Assembly: GCA_041572755.1 (NCBI GenBank) | Contig: JBFFRY010000002.1 | Location: forward strand, 1 to 64,000 | Origin: JBFELU01 sp041572755 | GTDB lineage: Bacteria; Actinomycetota; Acidimicrobiia; Spongiisociales; UBA11373 | Reading direction: 5' to 3' | DNA: 64,000 nt | In this document: positions 1-8,566 of the stretch, piece by piece | How the letters are laid out: each line of letters begins with the position of its first letter | Position numbering within the stretch: position 1 is the first letter of the stretch | Program-made: the position numbers and the translations under genes | The notes under the pieces: model-generated | Database searches by the model: none | Seen by the model: the letters and a program-made list of their open reading frames with translations, nothing else | What the model was told of the DNA's origin: nothing

Positions 1-657
1 GACGGTGGCGGTGACGGTGTTGACGTGGGGCGGGTCCCCGACGCTGCCGGCCACGAGGGCGTCGAACGAACAGGTGAACGACCCACCGAGAGGGATCGCC
101 TTCGGCTCGGTGGCACAGGTGTTGTTGGCCACCGCCCCGTTCCCGGCATCCAACAGATTGCCGAAAAGGTCGTCGGACAGCACGATGATCGTCACCGTCT
201 CACCCGAGGTGTTGGCGACATCGACGGTGAAGGTGACCGTGCCCCCCGGCTCGGCCACGGTCCCCGCCGACGGGGTCTTCGACACGACTATCGACGGAGG
301 CGGATGATCGAGAGCCACGGTCGTCGAATCCGAGTCCGTCGCCAGATTCCCCTCGCCGTCGTCGACGGTGGCGGTGACGGTGTTGACGTGATCCGGATCC
401 CCGACGTTGCCGGTCACATCGCCGTCGAACGAACAGGTGAACGACCCACCGAGAGGGATCGCCTTCGGCTCGGTGACACAGGTGTTGTTGGCCACCTCCC
501 CGTTCCCGGCATCCAACAGATTGCCGAACACGTCGTCGAGCAGCGAGGTCAGCGTCACCTCCTCCGGCGAGGTGTTGGCGACATCGACGGTGAACGTGAC
601 CGCTCCACCGGGGGCGTAGACGATGCCGGGGGCGCTCTTGGTGACCGAGATCGTCGG
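1..657 (-). repeat. Tandem 363-bp (121-residue) repeat modules inside the surface protein
   Basis: Two modules are visible, the second cut by the window edge. The block starting at base 61 recurs at 424, and the block at base 1 recurs at 364, so the period is 363 bp, exactly 121 codons. About 50 bases around 61-110 and 424-473 are almost identical, while flanking parts differ more, as expected for repeats partly homogenised by recombination. Each module begins with a PxIxVxKxxP motif, contains TFTVDVANTS and a Cys pair (NNTC...FTCSF), and ends in VNTVTATV. More copies probably continue to the left. Confidence 0.85.
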
Positions 658-2511
658 AGGCACCGGTTCGTAGCCGACCGGATCGGAGGACGTGTTGCCT
701 CCCGCGACTGCGGTCACAGTCTGAGGGTCATTGGCCGTCGACAGGGTGAGATCCGCCGGAACAGTGGCATCGACCACGTCGATCGTCACGGGCCCGGCGA
801 GGACGGCGGCTGTCCAGTTACCGTCGGCATCGGTGGTGAGCGTCTGGGACGAACCCACATCGGTCACCACCACATCGATGTTCGGTAGGTCTGGTTCCCC
901 GGGATCCTGATTGCCGTTGCCGTCATCATCCCGATACACATGGCCCGAGACGGGGTCGTCGACCACGACGGTCTCCCACACGGAGAACACGAAGGCCGTC
1001 TCATTCGATGTAGCGAACGACTGGTTGGTGATCGTCACACCCGAACCGGCCGGTGCCGTGACCTCGACCGTGTACGACACGCCCGCGCCCGGTGCCAGTG
1101 AGGCGATGGTCGGCCACGTGATCGTGTCCGAGCCACCGTCGAACACGCCGCCGTCGGAGGCCGCCACGAACGTCGTATTCGGGTCGATCGTGTCGCTGAT
1201 CACGACGTCCGTGAGCGGATCGGGTGAAGAGTTGACGACGTCCACCGAGTAGACCAGCGATCCGTCGGTGGCGACAAAGGCCGGCCCGCCCTTGTCGATC
1301 ACGAGACACGACGAGTTCACCGCCGAGATCGGAACGTAATAGCGCCACGGGTGGTCCTTGCCGTTGTCGGCCACTCCGGCATCGCCGCCGAACACTTCGG
1401 CATCGACGGTGGTGCAGGTCGGGGGGGTCGACACGACCCGCAGCCTGAGCTTCACCCACATGTAGTCATCCGTCCCCGCAAGGACCTCGAGCTCCCCCAC
1501 CGCGAACCTCACCGCCGTCGTGCCTGCTGGGAGCGGGTTGGCTTCGTTGAGCAGACGCCCGTCGTTGACTCCCGCCGTCACCGGTACCCACGCAGTCGAA
1601 GCGGTCGGTGCGATCGGACCATCGCCGTCTGCAGGATCGGGCACGGGACCGGTTCCGATCATCGAACCCGGGTACTGGATCCGCTGCCACGGGCCGATGG
1701 AGCCCGTGTAGTCGAGGGAGTAGTAGCTGTCCGGTCCGGCCACCGGTGATCCGGCCAGGTAGGGCGTCGTACCTCGCCCGCTGTTGATGATCGAGCCGCC
1801 GGAGGTGCCCATCCGATCCGTCATCTCCTTGTCCCAGAGGTTGTGGGCCCAGCAGTTGTCCCACTCGGCGGGCTCGAGCTGCCCGCAAGCCGTCGGGTCG
1901 ACGAAGTAGCCGTTGTTGCCCAACGGCGTCGTCGCCGGATCGGCACCCCCGACGTATTTGGCGGTATCGGGCGAGGACGAGAAGAAGATCCCGGTGTCCC
2001 CGTACAACTGGGCGAGCGACCCGTCGAGAGTCGCGTCGAATGGAGCCCCGTAGGGGAGTTCACCGCCTCGGGACCCAACGCCATCCCACATCTCTCCCGG
2101 CTCGGGAACGGGGATGTCCACGAAGTCGTTGTCGATCATGTCGACGAAGGATGCGCCGACCACTTCGGCCCACGGCGGCGGGTAGAACGTGACCCACCCG
2201 TTGGGTCCGAAGTCCGCCCCGTTGTCGTAGGGCTCGAACTCAACGACGTACTCCAGGACGTCCCCCGCCAAGACGCCCTGGCCCGAACCGAGGGCACGAT
2301 CGGTGAGCATCTGAGACGTGTCGGGATCCATGAAGACGCGGGTGTTTCGAAGTCCCACCGAATGGGCCTCCGCCGTGCCGGAGGCGACGACCCCAGCACC
2401 CGCCAACACCGCCCCAATGAGGACAAGCCGCGCAATCAGCAGGAATGCGCTGAAGGCAGCAACCCGCTGCGAGGCGAGATGCCTCCAATGGGCCCGATGA
2501 CGTCGAGACAA
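1..2511 (-). CDS. Large secreted protein with DUF11/SdrD-B-type repeats, 3' end beyond the window
   Basis: The reading frame is open from a TTG at 2511 to the window edge (837 codons seen, no stop), so the C-terminus is missing. The TTG is preceded closely by GGAGAGG. Residues 1-50 form a signal peptide: Arg/His-rich start, hydrophobic core, then an Ala-rich AEA cleavage site near residue 49. Residues 50-400 are a secreted region of unknown fold, Asp/Pro/Gly rich. About 400-515 looks like a DUF11 (conserved repeat) domain, with the pattern YSVDVVNSSPDPLTDVVI. About 522-610 resembles an SdrD B-like domain (GHVYRDDDGNGNQDPGEPDL). From 618 begin tandem 121-residue modules. Proteins of this build are surface-exposed or shed adhesin-like filaments; a wall or membrane anchor would lie outside the window. 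The frame was chosen by its sensible composition and signal peptide. The role in adhesion is inferred. Confidence 0.75.
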   Translation of the reverse strand, partial: MSRRHRAHWRHLASQRVAAFSAFLLIARLVLIGAVLAGAGVVASGTAEAHSVGLRNTRVFMDPDTSQMLTDRALGSGQGVLAGDVLEYVVEFEPYDNGADFGPNGWVTFYPPPWAEVVGASFVDMIDNDFVDIPVPEPGEMWDGVGSRGGELPYGAPFDATLDGSLAQLYGDTGIFFSSSPDTAKYVGGADPATTPLGNNGYFVDPTACGQLEPAEWDNCWAHNLWDKEMTDRMGTSGGSIINSGRGTTPYLAGSPVAGPDSYYSLDYTGSIGPWQRIQYPGSMIGTGPVPDPADGDGPIAPTASTAWVPVTAGVNDGRLLNEANPLPAGTTAVRFAVGELEVLAGTDDYMWVKLRLRVVSTPPTCTTVDAEVFGGDAGVADNGKDHPWRYYVPISAVNSSCLVIDKGGPAFVATDGSLVYSVDVVNSSPDPLTDVVISDTIDPNTTFVAASDGGVFDGGSDTITWPTIASLAPGAGVSYTVEVTAPAGSGVTITNQSFATSNETAFVFSVWETVVVDDPVSGHVYRDDDGNGNQDPGEPDLPNIDVVVTDVGSSQTLTTDADGNWTAAVLAGPVTIDVVDATVPADLTLSTANDPQTVTAVAGGNTSSDPVGYEPVPPTISVTKSAPGIVYAPGGAVTFTVDVANTSPEEVTLTSLLDDVFGNLLDAGNGEVANNTCVTEPKAIPLGGSFTCSFDGDVTGNVGDPDHVNTVTATVDDGEGNLATDSDSTTVALDHPPPSIVVSKTPSAGTVAEPGGTVTFTVDVANTSGETVTIIVLSDDLFGNLLDAGNGAVANNTCATEPKAIPLGGSFTCSFDALVAGSVGDPPHVNTVTATV

Positions 2512-2622
2512 ATCCTCTCCCTGATTGATCGTGGGGCGAGTATCGGGCCATTCCGGCCCCCCCTTGAGAACTACTGAACGCGCCGAGTAGCCAATTTGGG
2601 CTTTCGTATCAACCCTGAATGA

Positions 2623-2645
2623 CTAGTCACCGAGCGCTAGTTACC
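2623..2645. repeat. Short direct repeat upstream of the surface-protein gene
   Basis: CTAGTCACC (2623-2631) and CTAGTTACC (2637-2645) are direct repeats 14 bp apart, in the 154-bp gap between the surface-protein start and the uppS stop. The location suggests a regulator-binding site or part of a promoter for the minus-strand surface-protein gene, but no clear -35/-10 pair was recognised, so this is only a visible repeat. Confidence 0.35.
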
Positions 2646-2665
2646 ACTGAACGTATCTGAGCGGC

Positions 2666-3436
2666 TCAGCGCCCGAACCGGCGCTCGCGCCAGGAGAAGT
2701 CGCGCAGCGCCCGCAGGAAGTCGACGCGACGGAAGGCCGGCCAATACACGTCGACGAAGGCGTACTCGGCATAGGCGGCTTGCCACAGCAGGAACCCCGA
2801 CAACCGCGACTCCCCACTCGTGCGGATCACCAGATCCGGGTCGGGGAGATCGGCGGTGTAGAGGTGGGCGGCAAGGGCATCAGCGTCTATGTGGGAGGCC
2901 AGGTCGCCGGCTTCCACTCCTTCGGCCGCCAACTTGCCGATCAGGTCGCGGCAGGCATCGACGATCTCCTGGCGACCGCCGTAGGCGAGGGCGATGGTGA
3001 GTCGTTGCCGGCCGTGCACGGATCGCTCGACAAGCCCTGCTGCGGCGTTCCGGAGATCCTCCGGCAGGAGGTCGAGACTCCCGATCACCCCGATCTTGTG
3101 ACCGTTGACCGGCAGCTTGGAGAACAGGTCCTTGAGCACTTCGAAATAGGGCTCCAGTTCGCTGGTCGGCCGGCTGAGATTCTCCTTCGAGAGCAGCCAG
3201 CAGGTCACGGCGGGGATCTCGATCTGATCGCACCAATCGAGGAACTCGAGGAACTTCTCCATCCCCACTCGATAGGAGGAGGCGTAGTCGGGGAGTCCGG
3301 CCTTACGAGCGAAACGGCGGTGCCCGTCGTGGATCACTCCGATGTGCTGGGGAAGGCGATCCCGATCGAGGGATCGAACCAACCGTTCCTCGTAGAGGCG
3401 GTAGAGGGGGTGACGGATCGCATGCCGCAGGCTCAT
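2666..3436 (-). CDS. uppS: Cis-prenyltransferase (UPP synthase family, short-chain type)
   Basis: Condenses isopentenyl diphosphate with an allylic diphosphate in cis configuration, making the polyprenyl carrier used for cell-wall and glycan assembly, or a shorter Z-prenyl intermediate of it. The family start motif is near residue 31 (HIGVIHDGHRRFARKAG), with the catalytic Asp kept but the usual DGN reading DGH. The C-terminal signature DLVIRTSGE with RLSGFLLWQAAYAE is intact. At 256 residues, with a WPAFRRVDFLRALRD ending, it resembles the mycobacterial Rv1086 short-chain (Z)-FPP synthase more than the long-chain Rv2361 type, as far as can be judged from memory. ATG start; the gene overlaps the next upstream gene by 4 bp, so it is probably co-transcribed with it. 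Product chain length cannot be read from the sequence. Confidence 0.88.
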   Translation of the reverse strand: MSLRHAIRHPLYRLYEERLVRSLDRDRLPQHIGVIHDGHRRFARKAGLPDYASSYRVGMEKFLEFLDWCDQIEIPAVTCWLLSKENLSRPTSELEPYFEVLKDLFSKLPVNGHKIGVIGSLDLLPEDLRNAAAGLVERSVHGRQRLTIALAYGGRQEIVDACRDLIGKLAAEGVEAGDLASHIDADALAAHLYTADLPDPDLVIRTSGESRLSGFLLWQAAYAEYAFVDVYWPAFRRVDFLRALRDFSWRERRFGR

Positions 3437-5271
3437 CGAATCCCCGCTTCGGTGTCCGGTCGATCATACGGCGCCCCGCTCTCGGCGACCGCGATCGGTA
3501 TCTCGAGTTCCCGGGTCCGGACGAACTCGCCGAGGCCCTTGGCCTGCGGATCCACCCTGGTCGACGCAGCCACACCCTCGCCGAGCAGCCCCCGAATCAC
3601 GAAGTTCACCGCCCCCAGATTGGCAAACTCATACCGATCGATGGCGAACCCATCCGTTTCGGGAAGCAGTGCCCGCAACCGATCGGACGTCAAGGATTCG
3701 AGAAGCCAGGCGGCCGCCTCGGGAGACCGACCCCAGACCCCGAGATTGGCGTTCCCTCCCTTGTCCCCCGAACGGGCACCGGCGACCATCCCCAGCGGCA
3801 CCTTCGACGTCGGCTCCGGTCCGGCCGCGACTGCCCGGTGGTCGTCCGGCTCGTCGGGATCGGGAACCGCCCTCGCGGTGGGGCGCAGCGGCGTCACGGT
3901 CCTGCCATCGACCGCCACCTCCTCCCCCACGAACTCGGCGGGCACCAGCGTCGGCCAGAACATCGCCACCGGTGTCGCTGCGCCCGGCGGCGCCGTCATC
4001 GTGAAGCCCGGATACCCGGCGAGTGCCAGTTCAACGGCCCGCGCTGAGAATGCCCTGCCCACAGAGGCGGGGTCGGAACCCCGGACGTTGACCCGGAGCA
4101 TGGCGAACCCCTCGGCACTTCGCTCCGCACCCGGCCGATCACTCCGCACCAGATCGAACTCGATCTCGAGAGGAGCCAGCACCTGCCGCAAGCTGGTCTC
4201 CGCCAACGCAGCCTTGGCTTCGACCTCCGGCGCCGGCACCAGCAGCGTCACCGAATTCCGGAACCCGCCGAGCACGTTCATGCCGACCTTGATCGTCGCC
4301 GGGGCCGGTTCACCGCGCACCCCCCGGACGGCCACCCGATCCTCGTCTTCCCGGATGAGCTCGATCGTGTCGAAGCGGGCTACCACATCGGGGTGCAGGT
4401 AGGACGGTCCCGCCACTTCGTAGAGCAGCTGCGCAGTCACGGTGCCGAGCGTGACGGCCCCTCCGGTCCCCGGGTGCTTGGTTATCACCGCCGATCCGTC
4501 GGCGTGAACCTCAGCGATGGGGAAGCCGGGGTGCTCCAGACCTGGGATCTCGGCGAAGAAGGAGTAGTTCCCGCCGGTGCACTGGGCTCCACACTCCACA
4601 ATGTGGCCCGCCACCACGGCGCCTGCCAGCGAATCCCAGTCGTCCGGCTCCCATCCGAATCGCCAGGCGGCCGGACCGGAGACCAGCGAGGCGTCGGCCA
4701 CCCGGCCCGTCACCACCACATCGGCACCCGCCCCCAGAGCAGCGGCGATCCCCCATCCCCCGGTGTAGGCGTTGGCGGTCAGGACCCGCTCGGCCACCTC
4801 AGAGAACGGCGCTCCGGTGTCGAGGTTCATCAGATCGGTGACACCGGAGATCTCGCCGAGTCGCGCCACCAGGTCGTCGCCGCTCACGACACCGATCGAA
4901 GGGGTAAGGCCCAGCCGATGCGCCAACTCTCCAAGCCGCTCCGCCAGACCGGCCGGATTGAGACCGCCGGCGTTGGCGATCACGCGCACCCCCCGGTCGA
5001 GGCAGGTCCCGAGCACCACCTCCATCTGCTGCAGGAAGGTAGAGGCATATCCCGCCGAGGGGTCATTGCTCCGGTTACGCCACAGGATCGCCATCGTGAG
5101 TTCAGCGAGGTAGTCGCCGGTCAACACATCGATCGGGCCGCCGGTGACCATCTCCTCGGCGGCTTCGAAACGGTCTCCGTAGAAGCCGGAACAGTTGGCG
5201 ACGATCAGCGGCTCGCCGTACCCCTGTGGTCCGGCGTCACCCCGAGTAGGTGAGGCACTGGGCGGCCCCAT
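3433..5271 (-). CDS. Acyclic terpene utilisation AtuA family protein (DUF1446)
   Basis: A 612-residue protein of the AtuA/DUF1446 family, named for a gene needed for growth on citronellol/geraniol in Pseudomonas; the biochemical activity of the family is not settled. The family hallmark is near the N-terminus (ANCSGFYGDR, about residue 26), followed by GDYLAELTMAIL, a glycine-rich stretch (NAGGLNP) and VVTGRVADASL. The C-terminal AtuA-like small domain contains ARSGDKGGNANLGV. ATG at 5271 overlaps the preceding gene by 35 bp; no GTG or TTG lies between it and the conserved region. It overlaps uppS by 4 bp. Pairing with a prenyl synthase hints at isoprenoid metabolism, but that is only a context inference. 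Confidence 0.85.
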   Translation of the reverse strand: MGPPSASPTRGDAGPQGYGEPLIVANCSGFYGDRFEAAEEMVTGGPIDVLTGDYLAELTMAILWRNRSNDPSAGYASTFLQQMEVVLGTCLDRGVRVIANAGGLNPAGLAERLGELAHRLGLTPSIGVVSGDDLVARLGEISGVTDLMNLDTGAPFSEVAERVLTANAYTGGWGIAAALGAGADVVVTGRVADASLVSGPAAWRFGWEPDDWDSLAGAVVAGHIVECGAQCTGGNYSFFAEIPGLEHPGFPIAEVHADGSAVITKHPGTGGAVTLGTVTAQLLYEVAGPSYLHPDVVARFDTIELIREDEDRVAVRGVRGEPAPATIKVGMNVLGGFRNSVTLLVPAPEVEAKAALAETSLRQVLAPLEIEFDLVRSDRPGAERSAEGFAMLRVNVRGSDPASVGRAFSARAVELALAGYPGFTMTAPPGAATPVAMFWPTLVPAEFVGEEVAVDGRTVTPLRPTARAVPDPDEPDDHRAVAAGPEPTSKVPLGMVAGARSGDKGGNANLGVWGRSPEAAAWLLESLTSDRLRALLPETDGFAIDRYEFANLGAVNFVIRGLLGEGVAASTRVDPQAKGLGEFVRTRELEIPIAVAESGAPYDRPDTEAGIR

Positions 5272-6907
5272 TGAAGAACCCGTCCTTGAAGGCGTTGAAC
5301 CGCTGGAATGCAGTGCCGCCGCTCGGCTCCCCGGTGGCGGGGTCGTCTCCGAATGCCAAGAATCCCGCCACCCCTTCGTCGAGGTCCCCGGCGGAGAGAA
5401 CCAGCCCCAACGGGTTGTCGAAAGGCACCATGTCGGCCGTCCACACCCCGGTCAGGCAATCGGCCTGCAATTCGGCGATGAGGCCCTCGGTGGGGAGTCC
5501 CGCTCGGGCCTGGATGCCGGTTGCCCATTCATGGGCGAGGACCATGCCGATGGCAAAGTCGCCGATCCGCTGGTAGAGCGCCGGGAACAGGTTCTCGTTG
5601 TCCCACGCCACGAAGTCGCCCGGAGGACAGTAGAAGGCGTTCCCCAGGTAGTCGTCGGGATTCGGCTCCCCCGGCCCACAGGGCGGCAGGAGCCCGGTCG
5701 AGGGGAGGTAGGGCCCGTAGTTGGTCATCGGTATGTAGTCGGTGCCGAAGAGCTGCGGGTACAGAAGCGACCAATACAACTCGAGGGCCTCGATCACCAG
5801 CGGCGCCACGTCGGCGAAGGGGAGGTCGCCGCCGGTCTGCAGATCCTCTTCGGTGAGGGCAACGTCCACCACGAGGAACTCGCCCTGCTCGTAGGCACGG
5901 CATTTCTCCGGACCGTTCAGGAACCCATCCTGGAAGGCGTTAACGCGATCGAAGGCGCTGCCGTGGGCCTGCGGATCGCCGGGATCGGTGCCCGGCGGGT
6001 CGCGGAACAGCAGATAGCCGGCCATCGCTTCCTCCAGGTCTCCCGACTCCAGAATCAGCAGATCACTCTCACCGGCATCGACCGCCCCGGCCCAAACCCC
6101 GGCGAAGCAATCGGCCTGCAGCTCCGTCATGATGGTGAGCCCGTCCACCGAAGCCCGGGCCTGCACGGCGTGGGCCCATTCGTGCGCGAGCACCAAGGCA
6201 ACGGCGAAATCGCCGAATTCGGTGTAGAGGCCGGGAATCAGCACCTCGGCATCCCAGGCGATGAAGTCGCCCGGGTGGCAATAGAAGGCGTTCTCCTGGT
6301 ACGCCTCTATGGGGAGCGGGTCTGGCCCACAGGGCGGCAGGTCCCCCTGGGACGGGAAGTAGGGGATGACGGCCGCGAGATCTTCATAGGCGACGCCGTA
6401 GAGGTCGGGAAGCGTCCCTCCCCAGAACGAAACCAGATCGTCCTGGGTGAGCACCAGCAGTTGCTCGAGGTCCAACGCGACCGGTTCGCCGTCCCCGACC
6501 ACCCCGGGTTCCTCCGGCCGACCGGCTTCCGCCAGGCAGAACTCGGTCACATCGAGGACCACATCCGCCCCGGCGGGGTCTCCTTGGCCCAGCGCCACGA
6601 ATTCGTCCAAGCTCAATAGCGCCTGGAACTCGGTGATCGTGCACCTGCAGAACTCCGCGTCACCGTTCTCGGTGCATCCTTCCATGTAGACGTCCACGAC
6701 GGCCTGCGGGTAATCACCCTCGAGCGCAGAGACAACGGTGGTATCCGGGGCGGTGGTCGTCTCCGGGGTCATGGTGGTGCCGGGAGTCGTGGTCGTCGGT
6801 GCCGATGTTGCCGCAACGGTGGTCGGGATGGTCAGGGCACCGTCGCCGTCGCCACAAGCTGCCGCCACCAAGGTCAACGCCGTCACCACCCCGAGCAGAC
6901 GCCTCAT
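5237..6907 (-). CDS. Lipoprotein with two neutral zinc metallopeptidase-like domains, the second degenerate
   Basis: Begins with a lipoprotein signal (LTLVAAAC, Cys18) followed by a Thr-rich linker to about residue 57. Two homologous YpfJ-like 'neutral zinc metallopeptidase' domains follow. The first has the zinc motif HEWAH at 242-246 and a downstream TELQADCFAGVWAG, whose Glu is the likely third ligand. The second keeps the surroundings (NAFYCPPGDFVAWD, AELQADCLTGVW) but reads HEWAT at 459-463, so one zinc-binding His is lost. Both domains end with FQDGF/FKDGF and a Cys, probably disulfide bonded. Predicted to sit on the outer face of the membrane. The substrate is unknown. ATG start overlapping the upstream gene by 4 bp. 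Family assignment rests on motif and layout. Confidence 0.82.
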   Translation of the reverse strand: MRRLLGVVTALTLVAAACGDGDGALTIPTTVAATSAPTTTTPGTTMTPETTTAPDTTVVSALEGDYPQAVVDVYMEGCTENGDAEFCRCTITEFQALLSLDEFVALGQGDPAGADVVLDVTEFCLAEAGRPEEPGVVGDGEPVALDLEQLLVLTQDDLVSFWGGTLPDLYGVAYEDLAAVIPYFPSQGDLPPCGPDPLPIEAYQENAFYCHPGDFIAWDAEVLIPGLYTEFGDFAVALVLAHEWAHAVQARASVDGLTIMTELQADCFAGVWAGAVDAGESDLLILESGDLEEAMAGYLLFRDPPGTDPGDPQAHGSAFDRVNAFQDGFLNGPEKCRAYEQGEFLVVDVALTEEDLQTGGDLPFADVAPLVIEALELYWSLLYPQLFGTDYIPMTNYGPYLPSTGLLPPCGPGEPNPDDYLGNAFYCPPGDFVAWDNENLFPALYQRIGDFAIGMVLAHEWATGIQARAGLPTEGLIAELQADCLTGVWTADMVPFDNPLGLVLSAGDLDEGVAGFLAFGDDPATGEPSGGTAFQRFNAFKDGFFNGAAQCLTYSG

Positions 6908-7281
6908 CCTTCCCCCTGGGTCCGTCCCCGCCAGCCAAGCCAGCCCCGCCAGGCACCCGGGCCCGGCCGAGTGTCGTAGACCCGTTCCGGGAACATCACC
7001 TCACCGTGAATCTCGGACAGCCGCCGCAACAGCCACTCGTCGAAGGGATCCGACGACCCCTCCAGGGCGGCAATTGCCGCGCCCGCCTCCGTGCCTTCGA
7101 ACAGGTAGATCGCGGAGCGCACCGGCGCCTCCAAGAGGAAGACGACTTCTCTTGTGATGCCTCTTCGCTTCTGTGATTGCGCCCACTCACCACGACGGGG
7201 TCCGGTCAGTTCGGCCTGGAACTCCCGCCAGGCAGAAACCTTGTCCGAGTCGAGCGAAGCGATGGCGATCGATGCGGTCAC
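6904..7281 (-). CDS. Small protein, DUF6176-like
   Basis: About 125 residues if started at GTG 7281, which has GGAGGG five bases upstream; an ATG nine codons earlier (7308) lacks such a site. The pattern of a short strand (TASIAIASL), a Lys/Trp/Arg helix (DKVSAWREFQAEL), REVVFLLEAPVRSAIYLFEGTEA and a C-terminal helix resembles DUF6176-type ferredoxin-fold proteins of unknown function. It ends in a basic, Gly/Trp-rich tail. Its stop overlaps the ATG of the lipoprotein by 4 bp (ATGA), indicating translational coupling. No catalytic residues can be named. Confidence 0.6.
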   Translation of the reverse strand: MTASIAIASLDSDKVSAWREFQAELTGPRRGEWAQSQKRRGITREVVFLLEAPVRSAIYLFEGTEAGAAIAALEGSSDPFDEWLLRRLSEIHGEVMFPERVYDTRPGPGAWRGWLGWRGRTQGEG

Positions 7282-7314
7282 GGTGGCCCTCCGCGAGAAC
7301 GCGGTCACCCTAGT

Positions 7315-8466
7315 TCACGACCGCCGATTCGGTCCGAGGCCCAACACCTCTTCGTACAGGGTCCGGAGACGAGCCACCCACAGGCGCCCGTCGAACTCCC
7401 CCTCAAACCGTTCCCTGGCCCGTTTCCCCATCAGCCGGCGGGTTGCCGGATCCTCTGCGAGGCGCGAGACCTCCCGTGCCAGGATCTCGGCATCGCCCGA
7501 ATCGACGAGCGTCCCCGCCTGATCACCGACGATCTCCGGAATACCTCCCACCCGGGTCGCCACGATCGGCTTCCCGGCGGCCAACGCATGGATCAGGGCC
7601 GTCGGAAGGGCGTCGGCGCTGCTCGGCTGCACCACGATGTCGGCGCCCGCCAACACCCGGTCCACATCCTGCCGGAAGCCGGGGAAGAGCACCCGCTCCC
7701 CAAGGACCCCCAGTTCACCGGCCCTGGCGAGAAGCCGATCGTGTTCGGGACCGAGACCGACGAGTGCGAAGACCACAGGGGAGCCGCCCGGGAGGAGGGC
7801 GGCAGCCTCGACGACATCGTCGTGCCCCTTGCCGGGGCGCATGATCGCCACCATCACCACCAGCACCTGATCCTCACCCACGCCCCACTCGTCCCGCACC
7901 TCATCCCGATGGGCGGGCTCACTGCGACGATCGGCGATGCCGTTGCGGATGGTGACAACCGTCGTCGGGTCCGCCCGGTGGGATTCGAGGTACCAGCGGC
8001 GCACCGCATCCGACACGGCGATCGTCCGGGTTGCCGCCTTCCCTCGCGCCCGAACCGCCGCCCATCGCTTGAGCCGGCCGACCGGGCCCCTTGCGTCATC
8101 GAGGACGTGCAACGTCGACACCATCGGAATCCCCAGGCGATTGGCGGCCGACGCTCCCACGATGTCGGCGTGCCTGAGATGGGTGTGCACCACATCGGGC
8201 CGCCACCGGCGGAGGATTCGCACCGCTCGGCGGGCGGCCCGGGGATCCCACCGGGTCCGCAGCCCCAGCGTCCCGACCTCCACCCCGGCAGCCTTGAGGC
8301 TGCCGGCGACGGCACCGCTCCCTTCCGCCATCAGGCTGAGCACGGTCATCTCGAGTCCCACCGCGGGCGCCAACTCGGCGAGTTCGAGCAACAGGTGTTC
8401 GGCGCCGCCGCGGCGGAGATCATGAATTACGTGGCACACGCGCAGGGGCGAGGGCCGGCCTGTCAT
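7315..8466 (-). CDS. Glycosyltransferase family 4
   Basis: A GT-B fold enzyme that transfers a sugar from a nucleotide-sugar donor to a lipid-linked or surface glycan. The N-terminal acceptor domain begins with RVCHVIHDLRRGGAEHLLLEL, typical of GT4 enzymes. The C-terminal donor domain carries ADIVVQPSSADALPTALIHALAAGKPIVATRVGGIPEIV, the conserved EX7E-like region in which the first Glu is replaced by Asp/Ala residues, as in several GT4 subfamilies. ATG 8466 is chosen because GGGAG lies just upstream and the protein then starts six residues before the first strand; ATGs at 8493 and 8529 are in frame but add a poorly conserved tail. The substrate is unknown. Divergent from the SDR gene at 8567. 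Confidence 0.85.
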   Translation of the reverse strand: MTGRPSPLRVCHVIHDLRRGGAEHLLLELAELAPAVGLEMTVLSLMAEGSGAVAGSLKAAGVEVGTLGLRTRWDPRAARRAVRILRRWRPDVVHTHLRHADIVGASAANRLGIPMVSTLHVLDDARGPVGRLKRWAAVRARGKAATRTIAVSDAVRRWYLESHRADPTTVVTIRNGIADRRSEPAHRDEVRDEWGVGEDQVLVVMVAIMRPGKGHDDVVEAAALLPGGSPVVFALVGLGPEHDRLLARAGELGVLGERVLFPGFRQDVDRVLAGADIVVQPSSADALPTALIHALAAGKPIVATRVGGIPEIVGDQAGTLVDSGDAEILAREVSRLAEDPATRRLMGKRARERFEGEFDGRLWVARLRTLYEEVLGLGPNRRS

Positions 8467-8566
8467 CGGACTCCCGTTTCGCTGCTCATTCATCGGTTGA
8501 TGCGGGCCACCTCTGTAGGGGCGCCCCACGTAAGGATCGTGACGGGCCTAGCCTCGCGGAGGTCTC

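Noticed and set aside
25..888. Plus-strand open frame with internal repeats
   Set aside because: The repeats are the antisense image of the 121-residue modules; Arg/Gly/His-rich composition has no protein logic.
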